Shown here: piece by piece, positions 1-5,635 of the stretch
How positions within the stretch are numbered: the stretch's first letter is position 1
How the letters are laid out: each line of letters opens with the position of its first letter
Origin: JAGOPO01 sp038065515
GTDB lineage: Bacteria; Patescibacteriota; Minisyncoccia; 2-02-FULL-40-12; GWA2-44-9
DNA: 5,709 nucleotides
Direction of reading: 5' to 3'
Assembly: GCA_038065515.1 (NCBI GenBank)
Contig: JBBTQV010000009.1
Span: forward strand, 1 to 5,709
Translations under genes and position numbers: made by a program
Notes under the pieces: model-generated
The model's input: only the letters and a program-made list of their open reading frames with translations
Databases searched by the model: none
What the model was told of the DNA's origin: nothing

Positions 1-1
1 A

Positions 2-505
2 GAGGCCGCCAAGGGCGAGCTCGTGAAGCTCGCTGTCGGCGATATCGTGGAAGGCACCATCACCGAGGTCACCGACTTCGGCGCATTCGTCCGACTCTCG
101 GAGAATCTTGATGGCCTCATCCACTCAAGCGAAATCGACTGGAAGTTCATCGAAGACCCGCGCCAAATTCTTCACAGCGGAGATACGGTGAAAGCCAAAA
201 TCATCTCGCTCGACGGCGGCCGCGTTGCGCTGTCATTAAAAGTGCTTCGGCCAGACCCATGGCTGACCGTGGACGAGCAGTTTAAGGTCGGTCAGAAAAT
301 CAAGGGAACGGTTATCAAGATCCGCAGCAATGGCGCATTTGTCCAACTCAACGATGACATCGTCGGCTTGTTGCCGACCGCCGAGTTCGGAGGCCGCCCC
401 GCAACCGATGTGGTCACCGTCGGCTCGCAGTATGACTGCGCCATCGTGAATATCGATGCCAAAGACCATAAACTCATCCTGACCCTCGAACAGAAGGCCG
501 AATAA
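2..505 (+). CDS. S1 RNA-binding domain protein, 3' part (ribosomal protein S1-like)
   Basis: The reading frame is open to the left edge, so the true start lies outside the window; the in-frame GTG at 23 falls just before an S1 domain and is unlikely to be the start. The visible 167 residues hold two S1 (OB-fold) domains. The first covers roughly residues 8-80, with the typical GDIVEGTITEVTDFGAFVRL core followed by DGLIHSSEI. The second covers roughly 92-165, with GQKIKGTVIKIRSNGAFVQL and VGLLPTAEF, and is more diverged. S1 domains bind single-stranded RNA. Proteins with several tandem S1 domains are usually ribosomal protein S1, which helps mRNA bind the 30S subunit, but other multi-S1 proteins exist. 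With only the C-terminal two domains visible, rpsA is likely but not proven. The gene converges on the beta-CASP nuclease gene, with 54 bases between the stops. Confidence 0.9.
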   Translation, partial: EAAKGELVKLAVGDIVEGTITEVTDFGAFVRLSENLDGLIHSSEIDWKFIEDPRQILHSGDTVKAKIISLDGGRVALSLKVLRPDPWLTVDEQFKVGQKIKGTVIKIRSNGAFVQLNDDIVGLLPTAEFGGRPATDVVTVGSQYDCAIVNIDAKDHKLILTLEQKAE

Positions 506-521
506 CGGAACCCGCTGACAG

Positions 522-554
522 AAAAACGCTCCGGTGCAGCTACACCGGAGCGTT
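522..554. terminator. Bidirectional intrinsic terminator between convergent genes
   Basis: A perfect 12-bp inverted repeat (525-536 AACGCTCCGGTG pairing with 543-554) closes a 6-base loop. Read on the minus strand, the stem runs into five T residues (522-526), a canonical rho-independent terminator for the beta-CASP gene ending at 560. Read on the plus strand, the stem is followed by the weaker tract TTGCGTTTC, so it probably also ends the S1 gene, less efficiently. Confidence 0.85.
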
Positions 555-559
555 GCGTT

Positions 560-1825
560 TCAGAGCGCTATCTCCTGACCGTCGAACGCCTGGTGGCGCT
601 CCGGACCGATTCCCTTGTTTCCCTCAATGAACCCACGGATACGATCTTCCTCTCCGTGTACATGAATGATCTGACATGGATTGAGTGCGCGCTCGATCTC
701 CTCCATCTCGTTTTCTTTCGCGTGACTGGAGAAGTCGAACCGCTCAACCTCGCACAGTCGTTTGTACCGGCCGTCAGGCAGTTCCAGTTCATCACCGGGA
801 CTGCCGTGGAGAATGATGCCTCCGGGTTGTCGCGGATCCTGCCAGTTCACAAAGAAGATGGCACTGTTGGCATCCTGGAGAACGGATGCTCCCCACGCAT
901 ACGACGGCGTGCAGGGCATCATCATCCCCGAACTGGCCAAAACAACCATCGGCGCATGGGACTTGAGAGTGTCTTCCTGATGCTGCCGGTTTTCGAAGTG
1001 TTGCATGGTGCGAATGACATGCGCACTCTGTGCAAAATCCAGATAGATTTGCGTGGGCACCCTACCCCCAACAACCCACACGGGCCACTGGAGGTCTATC
1101 TCGGATTCGTGCAATAGCGCGTACACCTCGGGCATCCGGTCGATGGACAGCGTTGGAACCACGACCGTGCCGCCGCGCTCGAGCACATCCTTCACCGCCA
1201 GAATGAACTCAATCGCGATGACATCGCGGTCCTGCGTAAGGCGCTGACCCACATAGGTGGACTCGCGCACAAGCGCGCGACACGATTGCAAATCGGGTAG
1301 CTTCGCGCCTTCGATGAATCCGTGGCTGTGCATTGAGATGTCACCGGTCACGACAAAGTTTTCGCCACGATAAGTGAACACAAGACCGACCGCGCCCAGA
1401 ATATGCCCCGCATGAAACGGAGTCATCGTGAGGTCAGGCGTCAGTTGTATGGAAGGCCCCACCAAGAGCCGCCGGATACGCCGGACGGCCCGGTCGATGT
1501 CACTCTCCGAGAAGGGCAGATCGCGGTGTTCCTGACGGGCAATCTTGAGCTCATCCCCCCAAATCCATTTGCCGAGCTCTGTTGTCTCGAATGTCGCGTA
1601 CACCGGTACTCTCGGCCACCGTTGCATCGCCTGTGGCACCATTCCGATGTGATCGCGGTGCCCGTGAGTGATGACGATAGCATCCGGCTGTGGCTGCAAC
1701 ATCGCTATTTCTGTGTCTTTTCCGAATCCGGCACCGAAGTCGACGGCAACGCGGAAGGTTCCAAACCGCAACTCGTACCGGCTCGGATTGAAGCTGCTGT
1801 ACGCCGTGAATCCGACATCGGACAT
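560..1825 (-). CDS. Beta-CASP metallo-beta-lactamase ribonuclease (CPSF73-like)
   Basis: This 421-residue cytoplasmic protein probably cuts RNA with two zinc ions. Metallo-beta-lactamase motifs visible are D29 in VDFGAG, THGHRDH at 53-59 (ligands H54, H56, D58, H59), H141 in AGHILGA, and D162 in TGDIS. The beta-CASP motifs follow: A at E188 in RESTY, a SSGMMM block near 298-303, B at H368 in FSSHAK, and C at H390 in HVHGEE. The length fits stand-alone bacterial and archaeal enzymes such as Thermus TTHA0252 (about 430 residues); it lacks the extra C-terminal domain of RNase J. Some usual positions are altered: the GRxQE-like stretch reads DRMPE (229-233), and the GYQ/GR stretch reads NWQDPRQPGG. 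The start is fixed by an AAGGAGG five bases upstream. The gene is alone in its transcription unit, with its own promoter and terminator. Exact RNA substrate and endo- versus exonuclease activity cannot be read from sequence. Confidence 0.9.
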   Translation of the reverse strand: MSDVGFTAYSSFNPSRYELRFGTFRVAVDFGAGFGKDTEIAMLQPQPDAIVITHGHRDHIGMVPQAMQRWPRVPVYATFETTELGKWIWGDELKIARQEHRDLPFSESDIDRAVRRIRRLLVGPSIQLTPDLTMTPFHAGHILGAVGLVFTYRGENFVVTGDISMHSHGFIEGAKLPDLQSCRALVRESTYVGQRLTQDRDVIAIEFILAVKDVLERGGTVVVPTLSIDRMPEVYALLHESEIDLQWPVWVVGGRVPTQIYLDFAQSAHVIRTMQHFENRQHQEDTLKSHAPMVVLASSGMMMPCTPSYAWGASVLQDANSAIFFVNWQDPRQPGGIILHGSPGDELELPDGRYKRLCEVERFDFSSHAKENEMEEIERALNPCQIIHVHGEEDRIRGFIEGNKGIGPERHQAFDGQEIAL

Positions 1826-1830
1826 TCGCG

Positions 1831-1837
1831 CCTCCTT
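1831..1837 (-). promoter_or_regulatory. Shine-Dalgarno site of the beta-CASP gene
   Basis: The minus strand reads AAGGAGG followed by CGCGA and the ATG at 1825-1823. This near-perfect site decides the start codon. It is the only strong Shine-Dalgarno sequence I see before any complete gene in the window, which contrasts with ftsH and the HTH gene. Confidence 0.85.
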
Positions 1838-1874
1838 TTGTCGTCGTTGTAAAACAACTCACGCTTACGCGCAT

Positions 1875-1903
1875 ACAATACATTTGACTTGTCGTTTTGT
1901 CAA
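1875..1903 (-). promoter_or_regulatory. Sigma-70-type promoter for the beta-CASP gene
   Basis: On the minus strand the -35 box is a consensus TTGACA (1903-1898), followed by a 17-base spacer and the -10 box TATTGT (1880-1875), which matches four of six consensus positions. Transcription would start near 1868 and give a leader of about 43 bases containing the Shine-Dalgarno site. Predicted from sequence only. Confidence 0.7.
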
Positions 1904-1914
1904 CGCTCCGCGCA

Positions 1915-1943
1915 TTGCCTAACGGTCATTTCCGTGTTAGATT
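1915..1943 (+). promoter_or_regulatory. Extended -10 promoter for ftsH
   Basis: TTGCCT (1915-1920, four of six matches to TTGACA), a 17-base spacer, and TAGATT (1938-1943) preceded by TG at 1935-1936, which makes an extended -10 element. The start of transcription would be near 1950, only about five bases before the ATG at 1955. Its -35 box lies 11 bases from the -35 box of the divergent beta-CASP promoter, so the two may compete for polymerase or share a regulator. Confidence 0.5.
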
Positions 1944-1954
1944 GCATGGTACCC

Positions 1955-3796
1955 ATGAAATCAATGATCCGTTCAATCGCCCTCGTTTTCGCCATTCTTA
2001 TCAGCGTTGCGTTCTTCGCGTCGCTGTTTGTAGATAATGGCCCCACCCCAGAGCGCATCTCTATCAGCGCGCTGGCAGGTAAGATCAATGACGGGCAGAT
2101 CAGTGATATCACCGTGCGTGGTGATGAGGTATTGGCGGACGCAAAGGACAAGATGAAATTCCTGTCGCAGAAAGAAACCGCGGTTTCTGTATTTGAAACA
2201 CTGATCAATGCTGGTACCGATAAAGAAAAACTCGCCGCGGTAAAGGTCGAGGTGAAAGACCCGTCCGGCGCATCGGTATTCCTGTCCGGCATCCTCCCCA
2301 TTCTGATTCCCTCTCTGCTGATGATTGGCCTGTTCTGGTTCATGTTCCGTCAGGCGCGTCAGGGCTCCGCACAGGCGTTCTCGTTCGGCAAATCACGCGC
2401 AAAACTTGCCGGGATGAATCCGTCTGACAAAGACATTACCTTCAAGGATGTCGCCGGACTTATCGAAGCAAAGGAGGAGGTATCTGAAGTCGTTGAATTT
2501 CTCAAAGACCCCAAGAAATTCCATGCGCTCGGGGCCCGCATCCCCCGCGGCATCCTGCTCGTCGGCGCGCCCGGTACCGGAAAAACATTACTGGCAAAGG
2601 CCGTTGCCAATGAAGCCCAGGTGCCCTTCTTCTATGTATCCGGTTCGGAGTTCGTCGAGATGTTCGTCGGCATCGGCGCCAACCGCGTGCGCGACACCTT
2701 CGAGACGGCCAAGCGCGCAGCTCCCGCTATCGTGTTCATCGACGAAATCGATGCCGTCGGGCGTCAGCGCGGCGCGGGCATCGGCGGCGGCAACGATGAG
2801 CGCGAGCAGACGCTCAACCAGATTCTCGTGGAGATGGACGGCTTCGACACGAATGACGCTGTTATCGTGATGGCCGCAACAAACCGTCCCGATGTCCTCG
2901 ACCCCGCGCTATTGCGCCCGGGCCGCTTCGACCGGCGTGTCATTCTCGATGAACCGTCGCTCAACGACCGCATTGAAGTGCTTACTATTCATGCCGCCGG
3001 TAAGCCGCTCTCCGACAAAGTGAATATGCGCATCGTTGCCGAACGCACTCCGGGATTTTCAGGTGCCGATCTTTCAAACCTCATCAACGAGGCCGCGATC
3101 CTCGCGGCGCGCAAGGAACAGGACACAATCTCGCAAGACAACCTGTTGGAATCCATTGAAAAAGTGATGCTCGGGCCGGAGCGCAGATCGCACCTGTTGA
3201 GCGTGAAAGAAAAAGAAGTCACCGCATACCATGAAGCGGGACACGCCATCGTTGCCGCCGCGCTCGTGCACAGCGACCCGGTCCACAAAGTCAGCATCAT
3301 CTCCCGCGGCCGCGCCGGCGGATACACGCTGAAACTGCCCAGTCAGGATAAGTACCTCAAAACAAAGAGCGAATTCGAAGCGGACCTCGCGGTGCTGTTA
3401 AGCGGTTTCTCTGCCGAGCAGATTATATTCAACGAGCTCACCACGGGGGCCTCTAACGATCTCAAAATCGCCAGCGATTTGGCCCGCAGGATGGTCACAC
3501 AATTCGGGATGTCTGAAAAGTTAGGGCCGCTCTCATACGGCGATATTCAAGAAGCGGTTTTCTTGGGCCGCGAGATGATCCATGAGCGCAACTACTCCGA
3601 ACATATCGCCCAGCAGATCGATACCGAAGTGCGCGCGCTAGTGGAGCAGGCCGTGAAGACCGCCAAAGAAGTGCTTGCGGCCAGCATGGATGCATTCAAG
3701 AAGGTTGCCGCGCACTTGATAGAAAAGGAGACCATCGAGCAGGCGGAGTTTTACGCGCTCATCGGCAAGCCGGTTCCGGTACAGGCAGGGGCATAG
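1955..3796 (+). CDS. ftsH: FtsH, ATP-dependent membrane zinc metalloprotease
   Basis: FtsH is a hexameric AAA+ protease of the inner membrane that pulls out and degrades misfolded membrane proteins and short-lived regulators. The 613-residue protein, counted from this start, has two membrane helices (about 8-25 and 110-132) flanking an extracytoplasmic domain of about 85 residues. Then come Walker A GAPGTGKT (204-211), the pore loop FVG (237-239), Walker B FIDEID (D263, E264), and arginine fingers in RPGRFDRR (R324, R327). The zinc site is HEAGH (H426, E427, H430) with the third ligand D502 in ASNDLK. All key residues are present and the length is normal. The open frame extends up to a TTG at 1889, but that would add a non-FtsH-like leader and start upstream of the predicted promoter. 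ATG codons at 1946 and 1964 are alternatives. No Shine-Dalgarno sequence is visible before any of them. Confidence 0.97.
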   Translation: MKSMIRSIALVFAILISVAFFASLFVDNGPTPERISISALAGKINDGQISDITVRGDEVLADAKDKMKFLSQKETAVSVFETLINAGTDKEKLAAVKVEVKDPSGASVFLSGILPILIPSLLMIGLFWFMFRQARQGSAQAFSFGKSRAKLAGMNPSDKDITFKDVAGLIEAKEEVSEVVEFLKDPKKFHALGARIPRGILLVGAPGTGKTLLAKAVANEAQVPFFYVSGSEFVEMFVGIGANRVRDTFETAKRAAPAIVFIDEIDAVGRQRGAGIGGGNDEREQTLNQILVEMDGFDTNDAVIVMAATNRPDVLDPALLRPGRFDRRVILDEPSLNDRIEVLTIHAAGKPLSDKVNMRIVAERTPGFSGADLSNLINEAAILAARKEQDTISQDNLLESIEKVMLGPERRSHLLSVKEKEVTAYHEAGHAIVAAALVHSDPVHKVSIISRGRAGGYTLKLPSQDKYLKTKSEFEADLAVLLSGFSAEQIIFNELTTGASNDLKIASDLARRMVTQFGMSEKLGPLSYGDIQEAVFLGREMIHERNYSEHIAQQIDTEVRALVEQAVKTAKEVLAASMDAFKKVAAHLIEKETIEQAEFYALIGKPVPVQAGA

Positions 3797-3799
3797 CAC

Positions 3800-3827
3800 T
3801 TGAACCTTAAAACATATGTGCTAGTAT
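3800..3827 (+). promoter_or_regulatory. Candidate extended -10 promoter for the HTH/GEG gene
   Basis: TTGAAC (3800-3805), a 16-base spacer, and TAGTAT (3822-3827) preceded by TGC, an extended -10 arrangement. Transcription would begin near 3834, about three bases before the ATG at 3837, again with no Shine-Dalgarno site. This short AT-rich gap after ftsH shows no convincing terminator, so read-through from ftsH is also possible. Confidence 0.4.
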
Positions 3828-3836
3828 TAGTGCTGT

Positions 3837-4514
3837 ATGGCCATCGCACTATTAGCAAAGCGACGCGAGGCAATTCACCTTCGACGAGATGGGTATTCAT
3901 ATTCCGCCATCAAAAGACGATTGGCGGTAAGCAAGTCAACCCTCTCCTATTGGCTCAGAGGTATTAAACTCTCCGCGACACAGAAAAAACATATTGATAC
4001 GGACTGGGTTGCTCAACGAGTTGAAACATATCGTGAAACGGTTCGTCGTCGCACAGAACAACTGGAGCTACAACGGCTAACAGAAGCACGGAAAACGCTT
4101 GGGAGAATATCGAAACGAGACCTACGAATTGCCGGCCTTTTCCTCTACCTTGGCGAAGGACAAAAAGGAAACCGCTGGATGGTGGGCATCTCCAACAGCG
4201 ACCCGGAAGTCATCCGCTTCGCTGTTCGATGGCTCATTGATATCCTCAATGTACGGAGCGGGAAGTTGAGGATGCGGCTACATCTCTATGGAGACATGAG
4301 CGTCAATCGCGAAATATCTTTCTGGTCTAATATATCAGGAATCCCGCCCGTACAATTCAGCAAGCCATACATAAAGAAATCATTATTATCAGATATCGAT
4401 TACCACACACATGGGCATGGAACTTGCAATATTCTCTTCAGTAACGGTGCAGTCAAGCAGGCAATCACGGCAGAGATAAGAATAATCATGGACTCATTAA
4501 TTAGGCACCCGTAG
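3837..4514 (+). CDS. HTH protein with LAGLIDADG-like GEG motif, function unknown
   Basis: I cannot name this 225-residue protein, but it resembles hypothetical proteins I associate with Patescibacteria. Residues 19-42 (YSAIKRRLAVSKSTLSYWL) look like a helix-turn-helix of the kind found in transposases and resolvases. A basic, probably helical linker follows (50-95, rich in R, E and Q). The C-terminal half carries GLFLYLGEGQ (100-109), reminiscent of the first motif of LAGLIDADG homing endonucleases, then SNSDPE (119-124), RLHLY (147-151), a FW-containing segment and KPYIKKS (176-182). Only one such GEG motif is present and a catalytic role is unproven; a DNA-binding regulator is equally possible. 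Codon use differs from ftsH: 8 of 26 Arg codons are CGA, against none I find in ftsH, and 6 of 22 Ile codons are AUA. The last three codons and the stop lie inside the tRNA-Ile gene. No Shine-Dalgarno site is visible. Confidence 0.8.
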   Translation: MAIALLAKRREAIHLRRDGYSYSAIKRRLAVSKSTLSYWLRGIKLSATQKKHIDTDWVAQRVETYRETVRRRTEQLELQRLTEARKTLGRISKRDLRIAGLFLYLGEGQKGNRWMVGISNSDPEVIRFAVRWLIDILNVRSGKLRMRLHLYGDMSVNREISFWSNISGIPPVQFSKPYIKKSLLSDIDYHTHGHGTCNILFSNGAVKQAITAEIRIIMDSLIRHP

Positions 4515-4578
4515 CTCAATTGGTCAGAGCAAACGGCTTATATCCGTTAGGTTCCTGGTTCGAGTCCAGGCGGGTGCA
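4505..4578 (+). tRNA. tRNA-Ile with UAU anticodon
   Basis: A full cloverleaf of 74 bases. The acceptor stem is GCACCCG/CGGGTGC with A73, the D stem GCTC/GAGC, the anticodon stem AACGG/CCGTT around loop CTTATAT, the variable loop AGGTT, and the T stem CCTGG/CCAGG around TTCGAGT. Every stem is fully paired. The anticodon TAT (4539-4541) reads AUA. Features known as E. coli tRNA-Ile identity elements are present: C4-G69, U12-A23, C29-G41, A37 and A73; position 38 is U rather than A. CCA is not encoded (the gene is followed by CTC), so it must be added by nucleotidyltransferase. The 5' end overlaps the upstream coding gene by 10 bases. Confidence 0.95.
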
Positions 4579-4602
4579 CTCTGTATTAACTCAAATAGTA
4601 GA

Positions 4603-4791
4603 ATGAAGATATTATTCACCGGTCTGTTCTTAGAAACCGCGGGGCTTGTATGGGATTTCATCATGCACTTCAGCGGAGCGGCCGAAGGCGAGGGGTTTAT
4701 CGAGCCGGCTCACCTCGTGATTTTCATCGGTTTCGTCGTCTCGTTCGCCGGCGCGGTGTTGGTCTACAAGAAATACAGCCAACGATCTTAA
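4603..4791 (+). CDS. Small two-helix membrane protein, function unknown
   Basis: This 62-residue protein is mostly two hydrophobic helices, about 3-22 and 36-55, joined by a short acidic, glycine-rich loop (SGAAEGEGFIEP), with a basic tail KKYSQRS that should sit in the cytoplasm. There is no cleavable signal peptide. Polar residues sit at helix ends in a WDxxxH (W17, D18, H22) plus EPAH (E34, P35, H37) pattern. The ATG is 24 bases after the tRNA-Ile, without a Shine-Dalgarno site, and the stop lies five bases before the mazG-like start, so the two are probably translated together. I do not recognise the family. It is treated as real because the hydrophobic pattern is coherent and it fits tightly between neighbours. 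Confidence 0.7.
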   Translation: MKILFTGLFLETAGLVWDFIMHFSGAAEGEGFIEPAHLVIFIGFVVSFAGAVLVYKKYSQRS

Positions 4792-4796
4792 TCGTC

Positions 4797-5126
4797 ATGC
4801 CCATCAAGAAATACCAAAAAGAGTTGGATGCGTTCTATAAGAAGCAGAAATGGCCATACTGGTCGCCGCTGTCTATCTTGGCCAGACTGACGGAAGAGGT
4901 CGGTGAATTCGCCCGCATCGTGAATCACACATTCGGTGAAAAGCCCAAGAAAGCGAGTGAAAAAGAACAGGACCTGGAAGATGAGATGGGTGACATCATC
5001 TATTGCCTCATCTGCTTCGCGAATGCGCACAATTTGGACATGGATCGTGCAGTAAAGAAGAGCATGCACAAAGCGCATACACGCGACAAGCACCGGTTCG
5101 ATATACCCAAGAATAAGAAACGATGA
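4797..5126 (+). CDS. MazG-like nucleotide pyrophosphohydrolase
   Basis: MazG-fold enzymes hydrolyse NTPs or dNTPs to the monophosphate and pyrophosphate, often clearing damaged or excess nucleotides from the cytoplasm. This 109-residue protein is a single all-alpha domain. It carries the magnesium-binding signature ExxE...ExxD: E34 and E37 in LTEEVGEF, then E63 and D66 in EDEMGD, 25 residues apart. A KKSMHKAHTRDKHRF stretch (87-101) near the C-terminus resembles the conserved basic end of such proteins. It is half the length of two-domain E. coli MazG and resembles the single-domain relatives. An upstream ATG at 4650 in the same frame would add 49 Arg-rich residues that are just the shifted frame of the membrane protein gene, so ATG 4797 is preferred. 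The stop overlaps the kinase start (ATGA), so the two are likely translationally coupled. Substrate is unknown. Confidence 0.9.
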   Translation: MPIKKYQKELDAFYKKQKWPYWSPLSILARLTEEVGEFARIVNHTFGEKPKKASEKEQDLEDEMGDIIYCLICFANAHNLDMDRAVKKSMHKAHTRDKHRFDIPKNKKR

Positions 5127-5629
5127 CATTGTACATCATGTGCGGCGTGGGTTTTTCGGGAAAGTCTACACTCGCAAAATCGATTGCTGCTCATTTCGCC
5201 ATCCCACTCGTGAGCCTCGACTCACTCTACTTCGAACACGAGAAAGAACTTGAGGACACGCACTACGACGATGCCAAGCAGTGGAAAATACTCTTGGAGA
5301 TGTCCAAAGAGAAGATTCGCGGCTTGCTTATCGAGAAAACATCAGTGGTCTTCGATAATGTAAACCTAATACGGAAACACCGAGACGAATTACGCGAGCT
5401 CGCACGGCAAACTGGAGCAAACGCAGTGGTCGTGTACCTAGACACTCCTGAAGATCTACTCACCGAACGACAGACGAAGAACAAAGAAACGGAAGAGCGG
5501 CACGATGTCGAACAGCATTATCTGGATGAAGCGAAGAAGCAGCTTGAGATTCCGTCGGCAGAAGAGGCGGTATATGCGTTCACGCCGGGGACCGATGTGG
5601 AGAAGTTCCTTCAGCAGTTGCCACGATAG
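5123..5629 (+). CDS. P-loop kinase of the AAA_33/zeta-toxin-like type
   Basis: A 168-residue cytoplasmic P-loop protein. Walker A is GVGFSGKS (8-15) followed by T16 at the start of a helix. D33 in VSLDSLYF is placed like the acidic residue that contacts the phosphate acceptor in related kinases. FDNVN (77-81) matches the D-x-T-N-like strand of the AAA_33 family. YLDTPEDLLTERQTKN (105-120), with R116, resembles the substrate-lid region containing basic residues. Such folds include polynucleotide and tRNA kinases, zeta toxins, and small-molecule kinases, so the phosphate acceptor cannot be named. The length is typical of stand-alone members. The start overlaps the mazG stop by four bases. No strong Shine-Dalgarno site precedes it (only AAGAATAAGAAACG), consistent with coupling. 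The stop is six bases before tRNA-Val. Confidence 0.85.
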   Translation: MTLYIMCGVGFSGKSTLAKSIAAHFAIPLVSLDSLYFEHEKELEDTHYDDAKQWKILLEMSKEKIRGLLIEKTSVVFDNVNLIRKHRDELRELARQTGANAVVVYLDTPEDLLTERQTKNKETEERHDVEQHYLDEAKKQLEIPSAEEAVYAFTPGTDVEKFLQQLPR

Positions 5630-5635
5630 CCTTTC

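Noticed and set aside
593..1117. 174-residue open frame on the plus strand inside the beta-CASP gene
   Set aside because: It lies antisense to a gene with full catalytic motifs, shows no recognisable domain, and has no start signal.
1403..1852. 149-residue plus-strand open frame
   Set aside because: It is the antisense shadow of the beta-CASP N-terminal region and runs into its promoter area.
1889..1954. Extension of ftsH to a TTG start at 1889
   Set aside because: It adds 22 residues unlike an FtsH N-terminus, places the start upstream of the predicted promoter, and has no Shine-Dalgarno site.
3794..3823. Inverted repeat TAGCAC/GTGCTA after ftsH as a terminator
   Set aside because: The stem is only six pairs with an 18-base loop and no T tract, and it overlaps the ftsH stop codon.
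4584..4589. TATTAA as a promoter for the small membrane protein
   Set aside because: Only a four-of-six -10 match, and no -35 box at proper spacing in the tRNA 3' end; transcription through the tRNA is simpler.
4650..4796. Longer start for the MazG-like protein
   Set aside because: The added residues are the shifted frame of the membrane protein gene and are Arg-rich and non-homologous; ATG 4797 begins right at the family's first helix.
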